Source: G965215225 sp965215225 (GTDB lineage: Bacteria; Pseudomonadota; Gammaproteobacteria; CBDBNL01; JAAOII01). From it: a stretch of DNA of 64,000 nt. Numbering within the stretch: position 1 is the first letter of the stretch; each line of letters begins with the position of its first letter. Positions 11,873 through 21,182 of the stretch are shown here, piece by piece. The notes beneath the pieces are model-generated. The model did no database searches, was not told the DNA's origin, and saw only the letters and a program-made list of their open reading frames with translations. The translations under genes and the position numbers were made by a program. Location: the NCBI GenBank assembly GCA_965215225.1, contig OZ244039.1, forward strand, positions 2,046,001-2,110,000, read 5' to 3'.

Positions 11873-12853
11873 TTAATTCAACAGACCCTTAACCGCATCT
11901 CTTTCTTCAAGTAGTTCCTTTTCTGTTGCTTTCATCATCTTATGACTAAAGTCATTTATCGCAAGCCCCTCAACCACTGTGCATTCCCCCTTAGAACATA
12001 CAACTGGGAAAGAATAAAAGATGTCCCTTTGGATACCATATTGACCTTGACTATAAATAGATGTGCTAGTCCAATCATTTTGGCGGGTAGTATTTAACCA
12101 ATCTCTCATGGTGTCAAGAGCTGCATTGGCTGCACTGGCTGCGCTTGATGCACCGCGCGCCTTAATGATTGCAGTCCCTCTTTGTTGGACAGTAGCAATC
12201 ATCTCATCATGATACCACTTCTCATTCACCAGATCCAAAGCCTTAGTATTATTTATCAAAGCATGATGAATATCCGGATACTGAGTTGCCGAGTGATTCC
12301 CCCAAATAATCACTTGATATATATCACCCGGATGAGTTTTGGTCTGTAATGCTAGCTGGGCAATTGTCCTGTTGTGATCCAGTCTAGTCATGGCAGCAAA
12401 ACAATTAGCATCCAAATCTGGCGCGCTATGGCGAGTTATTAATGCATTGGTATTAGCTGGATTGCCTACCACCAAAACTCTCACTTGCGAAGAAGCGCTT
12501 TCATTAAGCGCCTTGCCTTGAACAGAAAAGATCTGTGCATTTGCATTGAGCAGATCCGACCTTTCCATATCAGCAGAGCGCGGCCTTGCTCCTACCAAAA
12601 AAGCGCAATCTACATCACCAAATCCTTTGTAAGGATCATCAGTGCAAATAACATCGTGAAGAGTGGGGAAAGCACAATCTTCTAACTCCATCTTCAATCC
12701 AGTCAAGTGTGGAAGTGCCTGAGGCACTTCTATTAAGTGCAAAATAACAGGATGGTCTTTACCGAACAACTCTCCTGCCGCCAAACGAAAAACCAATGCA
12801 TAGCCAATCTGGCCACCAGCACCGGTCACAGCAATCTTATAAGGTTTTGTCAT
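11873..12853 (-). CDS. mdh: Malate dehydrogenase (NAD)
   Basis: Interconverts malate and oxaloacetate in the TCA cycle. The 326-residue protein begins with the Rossmann motif VTGAGGQIGYAL and has the LVGARPRS substrate-loop arginines near residue 91 and NPANTNAL near residue 131. MTRLDHNR and IWGNHSATQYPD carry the catalytic Asp-His pair. This is the longer MDH group common in beta- and some gammaproteobacteria, not the 312-residue E. coli type. It is the first gene of a mdh-cca leftward pair. Confidence 0.95.
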   Translation of the reverse strand: MTKPYKIAVTGAGGQIGYALVFRLAAGELFGKDHPVILHLIEVPQALPHLTGLKMELEDCAFPTLHDVICTDDPYKGFGDVDCAFLVGARPRSADMERSDLLNANAQIFSVQGKALNESASSQVRVLVVGNPANTNALITRHSAPDLDANCFAAMTRLDHNRTIAQLALQTKTHPGDIYQVIIWGNHSATQYPDIHHALINNTKALDLVNEKWYHDEMIATVQQRGTAIIKARGASSAASAANAALDTMRDWLNTTRQNDWTSTSIYSQGQYGIQRDIFYSFPVVCSKGECTVVEGLAINDFSHKMMKATEKELLEERDAVKGLLN

Positions 12854-12931
12854 AATTCTATTAGTTTATAGGTTAATAATATATCAGCAAGATTCAGATA
12901 AACAAGACCTTATTATAATCTGCTTGTCTTT

Positions 12932-13876
12932 TCATAATCTTAATCCGCTTATAATTATGGCTCCTATATATAAGCAATAAATAGATAGCAAAAGACCTCC
13001 TCCAGGGCGACTTAATTTTCTCTGTCTATTCCAAGAAAAACACAGAAAAAGAAACAGCAGGGTCGTTAGTATTAAAAAGCTTCCATCTCGTTGTAAATCT
13101 AATACGGTCAGGTGAATAGGACTAAAAAGACAAGCAACCGCCACTACTAACAAGAGGTTGAATATATTAGAACCAAGAATATTCCCTATGACGAGTTGCG
13201 GTTCTTTATGCATAGCCGCTCGAATCGTAACTACCAGCTCGGGCAAACTAGTCCCCAAAGCAAGCAACGAGAGGCTAACCAGTTGAGAAGGCACCCCTAA
13301 ATTTAATGCTAGCATGCTTACCCCATGCACAGTTAAGGGCGCGCCCACAAAAACACATCCAAAACCCGCAACCAAGTTAAAAGCCTGCTTAGATTTTTTG
13401 ATAGCCGGGTGACTCTTTTGCCACGGGTCCTTCCCACGCGCTATTATCCATAATGAAACCATCAAAAGCAGAATAAGTGCTAAGCCCTCGCCAAAAACCA
13501 GTTGGCTATCCAGCGCCAAAAAGAGAAATAACAAAGTGCTTGCAGTCATCAAGATGAACTGCCAACGAACAGTCTTGCCAGTAAAAAGGATAGGACTAAT
13601 AAGAGCCGCAATGCCGAGTATCAATCCAACATTGGCGATGTTAGAACCTACTGCATTGCCATAGGCTATCAAAGACTCGTTTGCCAAACCAGCGGCAATA
13701 GAAACCGCGAGCTCAGGTAAAGAAGTTCCTATACCTAAAATAATAGCGCCAGCTGCTAAGGGCGAAATGCCAATAGTCCTTGCTAAGGTCGGAGTTACCT
13801 GCACAATGGCTCCCGCGCCCCATATCAAGCTAGTTAAACCAATAACTATCAGTAGAATGGAAAAAAAGAACGCCAT
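12932..13876 (-). CDS. Calcium/sodium antiporter (YrbG-like, CaCA superfamily)
   Basis: An inner-membrane cation exchanger of about ten helices. It has the two inverted alpha repeats that define the family: GIGTSLPELAVS with GNAVGSNIANV in the first half, and ALGTSLPELVVT with GNILGSNIFNL in the second. The acidic and Asn residues of the ion sites are all present. ATG at 13874-13876 is preferred over the TTG two codons earlier. A strong terminator separates it from the upstream YHS gene, so it should have its own promoter or depend on readthrough. Confidence 0.88.
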   Translation of the reverse strand: MAFFFSILLIVIGLTSLIWGAGAIVQVTPTLARTIGISPLAAGAIILGIGTSLPELAVSIAAGLANESLIAYGNAVGSNIANVGLILGIAALISPILFTGKTVRWQFILMTASTLLFLFLALDSQLVFGEGLALILLLMVSLWIIARGKDPWQKSHPAIKKSKQAFNLVAGFGCVFVGAPLTVHGVSMLALNLGVPSQLVSLSLLALGTSLPELVVTIRAAMHKEPQLVIGNILGSNIFNLLLVVAVACLFSPIHLTVLDLQRDGSFLILTTLLFLFLCFSWNRQRKLSRPGGGLLLSIYCLYIGAIIISGLRL

Positions 13877-13884
13877 TAACAAAG

Positions 13885-13918
13885 AAAACCACCACAGGAC
13901 AATTCCAGTGGTGGTTTT
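13885..13918 (-). terminator. Rho-independent terminator after the YHS gene
   Basis: A perfect 11-bp stem, AAAACCACCAC paired with GTGGTGGTTTT, with a 12-nt loop. It ends in T residues on both strands and so can work in either direction. It lies between the stop of the YHS gene and the start of the exchanger gene. Confidence 0.8.
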
Positions 13919-13936
13919 ATCGGCAAGTTATAAGAA

Positions 13937-14377
13937 TTACTCTGCCAGTATCTTCTTCCAATTAGCGTCTGCCTGAACTATATGGTTATCTATATCTGCA
14001 TTGAATCTATCACTGATACGACGATTATAGTTCAAATATAGCTTGCCATCCTTAATGGTAAATTGGTTTGGATCTATCTTCACCTTATCACCATATTCGG
14101 ACATAGCATAAGCGCAATAACCACCATATTGAGGCACATATTTATCAGGTGAAGCGGCAAATGCATCTCTGTTTTCTGGAGAAGAAAAGAACCATTGGAC
14201 TCCTTTGTAGTCATAGGAAAAGTCCTTTTGTCCCTTTACCGCTCGTCCTTGATTAAAATAAGCTACCACATCATACCCCTTAATAACAGCAGGAGACCTT
14301 CCAGTGTAAAAGCTTTCTTCAGCAAAAGCCATCATAGCTACTCCCATCAGAAGAACACTAAAGCATACTTTTTTCAT
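13937..14377 (-). CDS. Exported YHS-domain protein
   Basis: A 146-residue protein with a clear signal peptide (MKKVCFSVLLMGVAMMAFAEE, cut after AFA) and a YHS domain: KGYDVVAYFNQG, then QWFFSSPENRDAFAASPDKYVPQYGGYCAYA. YHS proteins are small, probably metal-related periplasmic proteins of unknown reaction. ATG at 14375-14377 is chosen because AAGGAG lies 8 bases before it; another ATG two codons upstream sits too close. The 5' end of this gene is copied in the spacers of the glycosyltransferase array that follows. Confidence 0.85.
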   Translation of the reverse strand: MKKVCFSVLLMGVAMMAFAEESFYTGRSPAVIKGYDVVAYFNQGRAVKGQKDFSYDYKGVQWFFSSPENRDAFAASPDKYVPQYGGYCAYAMSEYGDKVKIDPNQFTIKDGKLYLNYNRRISDRFNADIDNHIVQADANWKKILAE

Positions 14378-14524
14378 AATCATTACTCCTTATAAGTTAA
14401 TACATACACACATTATATCATAAGTGCGAAATCTTTGAACGAAAGTAGCAGAAGAAGAACATGGTTCTTTAATTTTAAAGCAAGATCAAATATCTGTCTA
14501 TGCAAAATAATAACTATGGAGCTT

Positions 14525-15751
14525 CTATAGGGATTCTTCCAACAACCCTTTATTTCTTGCCATATCCCTAAGCCGAGTGTCAAGAACATTATTCCCCTCA
14601 TAATTTCTTCTATATTTCTTATATTTCCAAAGTGTATTTAAGTTGCTAAGATGATAGAAAAATACAGTTCTCTGCCTCCCTACTCTTATTACCTTTATCC
14701 CAAAATAAGAACCAAGCCTTACAACAAGCCTCCCTGCTTGTCTCCAATAAAAATTAAGGTCCCCATAATGCAAACGGTGCCGCCAAAGAGCCTTCGAACG
14801 ACATATGAATTTGTGCCCAAACCAAGAAAGCTCTGGTGGTCTTTCAGTATGGTCAAAAAATCTTGACAATCTCTTGTCATGACAATTAGCATCCATAACT
14901 CCAACAGGATGCATAATATAATTGGGTAAGTAGGTAATCGGGAAAACCTTGAATTTTAAGTAATCTATAAGGGGTTTCTCACCTTCCACATAGAGATATT
15001 CATCCAAATCCAAAAATGTAAACCATCGGGTTCTTTTAGCACAAAACAACAAATGGCAATGATTCACACCGCCTTCTTGACTATATTGATTATCATGAGA
15101 TCTTGTAGGACCAAAAGGAAAGGACCAATGGACTAAGAGAATCTCAATGTCCTCATCCAGTTGAGAAAGACTGTGTTTTAATGCCATGAAATTCTTACTT
15201 CCGTTATCATAAATGACTATTCTCTTAACATCATGCACCCTTCGATGCCATCTACACCAATCTTGAATCCATAAGATTGGGTAGTCTTTTTGCATAGTAG
15301 CTAAGGTTAACTTAGTTTTTTCCATTGGCATAATTGGTTGCCTAAAGTAAGAGACGGTTAAGTTGAAATGGGTAAATCTAAACCTCAAAGTCAGCTTATT
15401 ATCTTGAATAGAAAAAGGAATTTTTATACGAATAATAAATAATTTGATAATTGCATGCCCTTTCCGCATTTTTGTTATTGAGAATTTAAGCGGCCTATCC
15501 AAACAACTAATACTTAGAGGGTCTCCTAAATTCAATAAAGGCGGCCCTATACAAACAAGATGCCTTTCATTGTCGGTAAGGAACATATCATAAAAAAGAG
15601 TCTTAGAATCATATTGTTGCCTCTTTTCCCGTTCCGTTAACTCACCGTCACCCATATCTACCCTATGAGATCGAATATTTCTTTGAATCTTATCAGGGAG
15701 AAGGACAGGTTGTGGAAAGTAAGAAGAAATCCTTACCCTATGACTAACCAC
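14525..15751 (-). CDS. GT92-like glycosyltransferase, tandem copy 1
   Basis: A 408-residue member of a four-gene tandem family. Blocks are SKTLFYDMFLTDN and LVCIGPPLLNLGDPLSI (N-terminal domain, to about residue 80), LATMQKDYPILWIQDWC, IVIYDNGSKN (about residue 185), ILLVHWSFPFG, NHCHLLFC and the metal-site motif FLDLDEYLYV (about residue 245). TVFFYHLSNLNTLWK follows near the C terminus and a fixed tail LRDMARNKGLLEESL ends it. GT-A fold and YDNGS/DxDE order support glycosyl transfer; the sugar is unknown. It starts with GTG in a VSHR context, without a clear ribosome site. Confidence 0.72.
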   Translation of the reverse strand: MVSHRVRISSYFPQPVLLPDKIQRNIRSHRVDMGDGELTEREKRQQYDSKTLFYDMFLTDNERHLVCIGPPLLNLGDPLSISCLDRPLKFSITKMRKGHAIIKLFIIRIKIPFSIQDNKLTLRFRFTHFNLTVSYFRQPIMPMEKTKLTLATMQKDYPILWIQDWCRWHRRVHDVKRIVIYDNGSKNFMALKHSLSQLDEDIEILLVHWSFPFGPTRSHDNQYSQEGGVNHCHLLFCAKRTRWFTFLDLDEYLYVEGEKPLIDYLKFKVFPITYLPNYIMHPVGVMDANCHDKRLSRFFDHTERPPELSWFGHKFICRSKALWRHRLHYGDLNFYWRQAGRLVVRLGSYFGIKVIRVGRQRTVFFYHLSNLNTLWKYKKYRRNYEGNNVLDTRLRDMARNKGLLEESL

Positions 15752-16058
15752 TAATATATAAAGCTCTTTATATGCTGAGCGCTAAAATCAGACCTTGCCT
15801 TGCCAAGGAACCATCGCTTTCAATATAGCGCATTATCATATCAAAGGCATGGGCTATAAAACCTATGACAACCATCCCCATCAAGAGAGCACTAAACCAT
15901 AGCTTTTTCACAATCATCACTCATTATAAATTAATGCCTAAACATTTTATATTACAAGTACAGAATCCCTGAACAAACGCAACATCAGAAGAACATGGTT
16001 CTTTAATTTTAAAGCAAGACCAAATATCTGTCTATGCAAAATAATAACTATGGAGCTT
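15752..16058. repeat. Chimeric spacer 1: tauC-tail copy fused to YHS-head copy
   Basis: About 15783-15876 is a diverged copy of the tauC 3' end (compare 20328-20421). From about 15884 the sequence instead follows the YHS-gene 5' end (compare 14350-14520). The join falls on CCCATCA at 15877-15883, a 7-mer present in both parents (tauC 20422-20428; YHS 14343-14349). This is the expected scar of a tandem duplication of a YHS-head to tauC-tail unit. Confidence 0.8.
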
Positions 16059-17285
16059 CTATAGGGATTCTTCCAACAACCCCTTGTTTCTCGCCATATC
16101 CCTAAGCCGAGTGTCAAGAACATTATTTCCTTCATAATGTCTTCCATATTCCTTAATTTTCCAAAGTGTATTTAAGTTGCTGAGATGATAGAAAAATACA
16201 GTTCTCTGCCCCCTTAGTGTTCTTGTCTTCATCCCAAAATAAGAACCAAGCCTTACAACAAGCTTCTCAACTTGTCTCCAATAAAATGTAACAACCCCCC
16301 AATGCAGACAATGCAATAAAAGTCCCTCTGGGCGGCATATGAATTTGGGCGTAGACCAAGAAAGCCTTGGTGGTCTTTCAATATGGTCAAAAAATCTTAA
16401 CAATACCTTTTCATAACGATTAGCATCCATAACTCCAGTAGGATAGATCATATAATGAGGGAAGTCAATAATCGGGAAAACCTTAAATTTCAAGTAATCT
16501 ATAAGGGATTTCTCACCCTCCACATAGAGATATTCATCCAAGTCCAAAAACGTAAACCATCTAGTTCTTCTAGGACAAAACAACAAGTGGCAATGATTTA
16601 CACCGCCTTCCTGGGTATATCTATTATCGGGAGATCTTATAAGACCATAAGGAAAGGGCCAATGAACTAAGAGAATCTCAATGTCCTCCTCCAGTTGAGA
16701 AAGACTGTGTTTTAATGCTATGAAATTCTTGCTTCCGTTATCATAAATGACCATTCTCTTAATAGCATGCACTCTTCTATACCATCTACACCAATCTTGA
16801 ATCCATAAAATCGGGTAGTCCTTTTGCATAGTAGCTAAGGTTATCTCAGCTTTTTGTACTGGAAGAGTTGGTTGCTTAAAGTAAGAGACAGTTAAGTTGA
16901 AATGGGTGAATCTAAACTTCAAAGTCAATTTATTATTTTGAACAGAAAAAGGGATCTTTATACGAACAATAAATAATTTCATCATTGAATGCCCTTTCCG
17001 CAGTTTTGTTATTGAAAATTTAAGCGGCCTATCCGAACAACTAATACTTAGAGGGTCTCCTAAATTCAATAAAGGCGGGCCTATACAAACAAGATAATTT
17101 TTATTGTCGGTAAGGAACATATCAAAAAAAAGAGTTTTGAAATCATATTGTTGTCTCTTCTCCCGTTCCGTTAACTCGCCGTCGCCTATAGCTGCCCTAT
17201 GAGATCGAAGCTTTCTTTGAACCTTATCAGGGAGAATGACAGGTTGTGGAAAGTAAGAAGAAATTCTTGCCCTATGACTAGCCAC
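16059..17285 (-). CDS. GT92-like glycosyltransferase, tandem copy 2
   Basis: A 408-residue protein aligned end to end with copy 1, sharing QYDFKTLFFDMFLTDN, LVCIGPPLLNLGDP, DWCRWYRRVHAIKR, VIYDNGSKN, LVHWPFPYG, NHCHLLFCPRRTRWFTFLDLDEYLYV-type blocks and the same tail as copy 1. Start is GTG. Most differences fall in the region after the DxDE site (about residues 260-330), where acceptor specificity would be expected. Copies 1 and 2 are closest to each other by length, tail and spacer content. Confidence 0.72.
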   Translation of the reverse strand: MASHRARISSYFPQPVILPDKVQRKLRSHRAAIGDGELTEREKRQQYDFKTLFFDMFLTDNKNYLVCIGPPLLNLGDPLSISCSDRPLKFSITKLRKGHSMMKLFIVRIKIPFSVQNNKLTLKFRFTHFNLTVSYFKQPTLPVQKAEITLATMQKDYPILWIQDWCRWYRRVHAIKRMVIYDNGSKNFIALKHSLSQLEEDIEILLVHWPFPYGLIRSPDNRYTQEGGVNHCHLLFCPRRTRWFTFLDLDEYLYVEGEKSLIDYLKFKVFPIIDFPHYMIYPTGVMDANRYEKVLLRFFDHIERPPRLSWSTPKFICRPEGLLLHCLHWGVVTFYWRQVEKLVVRLGSYFGMKTRTLRGQRTVFFYHLSNLNTLWKIKEYGRHYEGNNVLDTRLRDMARNKGLLEESL

Positions 17286-17459
17286 TAATATGTAAAGTTC
17301 TTTATATGCTGAGTGCTAAAATCAGTCTTTGCCTTGCCAAAGAACCACAACTTTTTATATCCATACGACCCTTGAACAAAAGCAGCATCAGAAGAACATG
17401 GTTCTTTAATTAAAGCAGACTTAAATATTCATCTGAACAGAATAGTAACTATAGAGATT
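17286..17459. repeat. Spacer 2: shortened form of the chimeric spacer
   Basis: It begins with the same tauC-tail copy (near 17325-17350) and ends with the YHS-to-GT segment (from about 17370, AGCAGCATCAGAAGAACATGG-like), but the middle, including the CCCATCA join seen in spacers 1 and 3, is deleted. It shows that the spacers decay after duplication. Confidence 0.65.
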
Positions 17460-18728
17460 CTATAGAGACTCTTCTAACAACCCCTTGTTTCTTGCCATAT
17501 CCCTAAGTCGAGTGTCAAGAACATTATCCAGCACAGGAACAGCCTTTTTCTTTGGATCTGTTCCACTTTTTTGTTTATGATATCTTCTATATTCCCTATC
17601 CTTAAATCGCCAAAGCGTGCTTAAACTTTTAAGATGATAGAAAAACACAGTTCTTTGGTTCCTTATTCTTATTACCTTTATCCCAAAATAAGAATTAAGC
17701 CTCACAACAAGCTTCTCGACCTGTCTCCAATAAAAATTAAGAATCACAAAATGTAAATAATGCAGCCAAACACCCTTCGGGCAGCATATGTATTTTATCG
17801 AGCTCCAAGAAAGCTCTGGTGGTCTTTCAACATGGTCAAAAAATCTTGACAACTTCTTTTCATAACGATTAGCATTCATGACTCCAATAGAAGGCATAAC
17901 ATAACTGGGTAAGTCAATAATAGGAAAAACCTTAAATTTTAAGTAATCCATAAGGGGCTTCTCGTCCTCCACATAGAGATATTCATCCAAATCCAAAAAT
18001 GTAAGCCATCTAGTTCTTCTAGGACAAAACAACAAGTGGCAATGATTCTCACTGCCTATTTGACTATATTGATTATGATAAGATCTTACAGTGCCAAAAG
18101 GAAAGGGCCAATGGACTAAAATAATCTCAATGTCCTCCAGCTGAGAAAGACTATGTTTTAATGCTATGAAATTCTTACTACCGTTATCATAAATGACTAT
18201 CCTCTTAATAGCATGCACCCTCCTATACCATCTACACCAATCTTGAATCCATAAGATTGGGTTATCTTTTTGCAAAGTAGCTAAGGTTAACTCAGTTTTT
18301 TCCATTGGAAGAGTTGGTCGCCTAAAGTAAGAGACGGTTAAGCTGAAACGGACGAATCTAAATTTCAAAGTCAGTTTATTATTTCGAATAGAAAGAGGGA
18401 TTTTTATACGAATAATAACTAATTTCATAGTCGAAGCCCCTTGCCGCAGTTTTGTGATTGAAAATTTAAGCAGCCTATCTGAACAACTAATACTTAGAGG
18501 ATCTCCTAAATTCAATAAAGGCGGGCCTATACAAACAAGATATTTCTTATTGTCGGTAAGGAACATATCATAAAAAAGAGTCTTAAAATCATATTGTTGT
18601 CTCTTTTCCCGTTCCGTTAACTCGCTGCCTATAATCATCTGACGAGTTCGCATGTCCCTTTGAACTTTATCAGGGAGAATGACAGATTGTGGGAAATAAG
18701 AAGAAATTCTTACCTTATAACCAGCCAT
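17460..18728 (-). CDS. GT92-like glycosyltransferase, tandem copy 3
   Basis: A 422-residue paralogue with all family blocks: TLFYDMFLTDN, LVCIGPPLLNLGDP, IVIYDNGSKN, ILVHWPFPFG and FLDLDEYLYVEDE. It has a 14-residue insert with KQKSGTDPKKKAVPV before the shared VLDTRLRDMARNKG tail. Copy 4 has the same kind of insert and copies 1 and 2 lack it, so 3 and 4 form one subgroup. It starts with ATG, while copies 1 and 2 use GTG. Confidence 0.72.
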   Translation of the reverse strand: MAGYKVRISSYFPQSVILPDKVQRDMRTRQMIIGSELTEREKRQQYDFKTLFYDMFLTDNKKYLVCIGPPLLNLGDPLSISCSDRLLKFSITKLRQGASTMKLVIIRIKIPLSIRNNKLTLKFRFVRFSLTVSYFRRPTLPMEKTELTLATLQKDNPILWIQDWCRWYRRVHAIKRIVIYDNGSKNFIALKHSLSQLEDIEIILVHWPFPFGTVRSYHNQYSQIGSENHCHLLFCPRRTRWLTFLDLDEYLYVEDEKPLMDYLKFKVFPIIDLPSYVMPSIGVMNANRYEKKLSRFFDHVERPPELSWSSIKYICCPKGVWLHYLHFVILNFYWRQVEKLVVRLNSYFGIKVIRIRNQRTVFFYHLKSLSTLWRFKDREYRRYHKQKSGTDPKKKAVPVLDNVLDTRLRDMARNKGLLEESL

Positions 18729-19026
18729 TAGTATACCGCCAGTATATAAAGTTCTTTATATGTTGAGTGCTAAAATCAAGCTTCACCTTGCCAAGGAACC
18801 GCCACTCTTTCAATATAGCTCATTATCATATCAAAGGCACCTTCCCATCAAGAGAACACTAAGCCATAGTTTTTTCATAATCAGCACTCATTATAAATTA
18901 ATACACAAACACTTTATATCCACAGGTCCTTGAACAAAAGCACCACCAGAAGGACATGGTTCTTTAATTAAAGCAGAGTTAAATATCCATCTGAGCAAAA
19001 TAATAACCATGGAACTTCTATAAGGA
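18729..19026. repeat. Chimeric spacer 3: tauC-tail copy fused to YHS-head copy
   Basis: The tauC-tail copy runs to about 18839, then a short deletion, then CCCATCA at 18844-18850, then the YHS-head copy (signal-peptide and upstream region, to about 18915) and the conserved segment leading into the next GT gene. It carries the same junction as spacer 1, so the two arose from the same original unit. Confidence 0.78.
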
Positions 19027-20274
19027 TTATTCCAACAACCCCTTGGCTCTTGCCATATCCCTAAGCCGAGTGTCACGAACGCTATCCAGCACAGGGACGG
19101 CCTTTTGCTTGGGATCTGTTCTAGCTTCTTCTTTAAAATATTTTCTAATTCCCTTACGTTTCCAAAGTATCTTTAAACTTTTAAGATGATAGAAAAATAC
19201 AGTTCTCTGCTTCCTTAATCCTATCCCAAAATAAGAATCAATCCTTACAACAAACTTCTCGACTTGTCTCCAATAAAAATTAAGAATCCCCAAATGCATA
19301 TAATGCAGCCAAAGACCCTTCGGGCGGCATATGTATTTTTTCGCGTCCCAAGAAAGCTCTGATACCCTTTCAATATGGTCAAAAAATCTTGCCAATCCCT
19401 CTTCATAAGGATTAGCATCGATAACTCTAATAGGAGGCATAGTATAATTGGGTAAGTAAGTAATCGGGAAAAGCTTAAAGTTTAAGTAATCTATAAGGGG
19501 CCTCTCACCCTCCACATAGAGATATTCATCCAAGTCCAAAAACGTAACCCATCGAGTTCTTCTAGGACAAAACATCAAATGGCAATGATTTGCGCTGCCT
19601 TCTTGACTATATTTATTGTCATGAGATCTCACAGGGCCATAAGGAAAGGGCCAATGAACTAAGAGAATCTCAATGTCTTCATCCAGTTGAGAAAGACTAT
19701 GCTTTAATGCTATCAAATTCTTACTTCCGTTATCATAAATGACTATTCTCTTAATAGCATGCACCCTCCTATACCATCTACACCAATCTCGAATCCATAG
19801 GATCGGGTAGTCTTTTTGTAAAGTAGCTAAGGTTAACTTAGTTCTTGCCATTGGAAGAGGTGGTTGCTTAAAGTAAGAGGCGGTTAAGCTAAAATGGGTA
19901 AATCTAAACTTCAAAGTCAGTTTATTGTTTTGACTAGAAAAAGGAATCTTTATATGAATAATAAATAATTTCCTGGTTGGAGCCCCTCTCCGCATTTTTG
20001 TTATTGAAAATTTAAGCGGCCTATCCAAACAACTAATACTTAGAGGATCTCCTAAATTCAATAAAGGCGGGCCTATACAAACAAGATATTTCTTATTGTC
20101 GGTAAGGAACATATCATAAAAAAGAGTCTTAAAATCATATTGTTGTCTCTTTTCCCGTTCCGTTAACTCGCCACCTATCTGTGTCCTACGAGATCGAATA
20201 TTTCTTTGAACCTTATCAGGGAGAATGACAGATTGTGGAAAGTAAGAAAAGATTCTTACTTTATGACCAGTCAT
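19027..20274 (-). CDS. GT92-like glycosyltransferase, tandem copy 4
   Basis: A 415-residue paralogue next to tauC, with the same blocks as copies 1-3 (LVCIGPPLLNLGDP, IVIYDNGSKN, LVHWPFPYG, FLDLDEYLYV) and the insert EARTDPKQKAVPV shared with copy 3. It ends three residues early (KGLLE then stop) because the GAA codon is followed by TAA where the others continue with ESL. Start is ATG. It is 56 bp downstream of tauC on the same strand, so transcription from the tau genes may reach it. Confidence 0.72.
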   Translation of the reverse strand: MTGHKVRIFSYFPQSVILPDKVQRNIRSRRTQIGGELTEREKRQQYDFKTLFYDMFLTDNKKYLVCIGPPLLNLGDPLSISCLDRPLKFSITKMRRGAPTRKLFIIHIKIPFSSQNNKLTLKFRFTHFSLTASYFKQPPLPMARTKLTLATLQKDYPILWIRDWCRWYRRVHAIKRIVIYDNGSKNLIALKHSLSQLDEDIEILLVHWPFPYGPVRSHDNKYSQEGSANHCHLMFCPRRTRWVTFLDLDEYLYVEGERPLIDYLNFKLFPITYLPNYTMPPIRVIDANPYEEGLARFFDHIERVSELSWDAKKYICRPKGLWLHYMHLGILNFYWRQVEKFVVRIDSYFGIGLRKQRTVFFYHLKSLKILWKRKGIRKYFKEEARTDPKQKAVPVLDSVRDTRLRDMARAKGLLE

Positions 20275-20330
20275 TAATGTGCTGCCAGTATATAAGCTTC
20301 TTTATATATTAGGATATATTGGATGCTAAA

Positions 20331-21182
20331 TCAGACTTTACCTTTCCAAGGGACCACCACCCTCTCAATATAGCGCATTATCATATCAAACCCATAGGCT
20401 ATGAGACCTATGACAATGATCCCCATCACGACCACATCAACCGCGAGAAAAGCAGCTGCCCCGTTTATCATAAAGCCTAAGCCTTCTTCGGCAGCAAGTA
20501 GTTCAGCTGCAACCAATGTAGTCCAACCAAAACCTATGCCTATTCTCATGCCGGTAAGGATCTCAGGCATAGCCCCTTTAACTATCACCTGAGTAAGCAC
20601 CTGCCACTTGGTTGCCCCCATAGAGTAGGCAGCATGAATTTGCTCAATAGCAACTGAACGAACCCCAGCACGAGCATTCAATACCATAGGAGCGAAGATA
20701 GCAAGATAAATAAGAACTATCTTAGCTGTTTCTTCTATGCCGAACCATATTATTATTAAGGGCAAGTAAGCCAAAGGTGGTATGGGACGATAGAATTCTA
20801 TGGGTGGGTCAAATATGCCTCTCATATAACGATTCACTCCCATCATAATACCTATGGGAATCGCCGTGATACATGAAAGAAAAAAGGCGGTGAAAACACG
20901 AAACATACTCCAACCAGTATGTTCCAACAGGGTAGAGCCGCCATAGCCATCTAAGCTGGTATCGATAAACTTATTAATCACTGCATCTGGCGAAGGGAAA
21001 ACAAGCGGTCGAATAAATTTGAATACATCAGTGCCAAGGTACCAAAACAAGACAAGTAGGATAGTCGTAATGATACTAATACCAATGCTCTTACCTTGAC
21101 CTGGCGCGCCATAGGTATGGCCTATTTCGTCAGAACTACCAAACCAGGCAGAAAAATAATCACTGAGTTTTTTCATCTGCAT
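20331..21182 (-). CDS. tauC: Taurine/sulfonate ABC transporter permease
   Basis: Inner-membrane subunit of an importer for taurine or a related sulfonate. The protein has about six membrane helices and the binding-protein-dependent permease signature (EILTGMRIGIGFGWTTLVAAELLA region, near residue 200) that docks on the ATPase. It matches the TauC/SsuC group. ATG at 21180-21182 is preferred to the upstream TTG. It overlaps the tauB 3' end by 23 bp, so the two are coupled. Its 3' end has been copied into the GT92 spacers downstream. Confidence 0.88.
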   Translation of the reverse strand: MQMKKLSDYFSAWFGSSDEIGHTYGAPGQGKSIGISIITTILLVLFWYLGTDVFKFIRPLVFPSPDAVINKFIDTSLDGYGGSTLLEHTGWSMFRVFTAFFLSCITAIPIGIMMGVNRYMRGIFDPPIEFYRPIPPLAYLPLIIIWFGIEETAKIVLIYLAIFAPMVLNARAGVRSVAIEQIHAAYSMGATKWQVLTQVIVKGAMPEILTGMRIGIGFGWTTLVAAELLAAEEGLGFMINGAAAFLAVDVVVMGIIVIGLIAYGFDMIMRYIERVVVPWKGKV

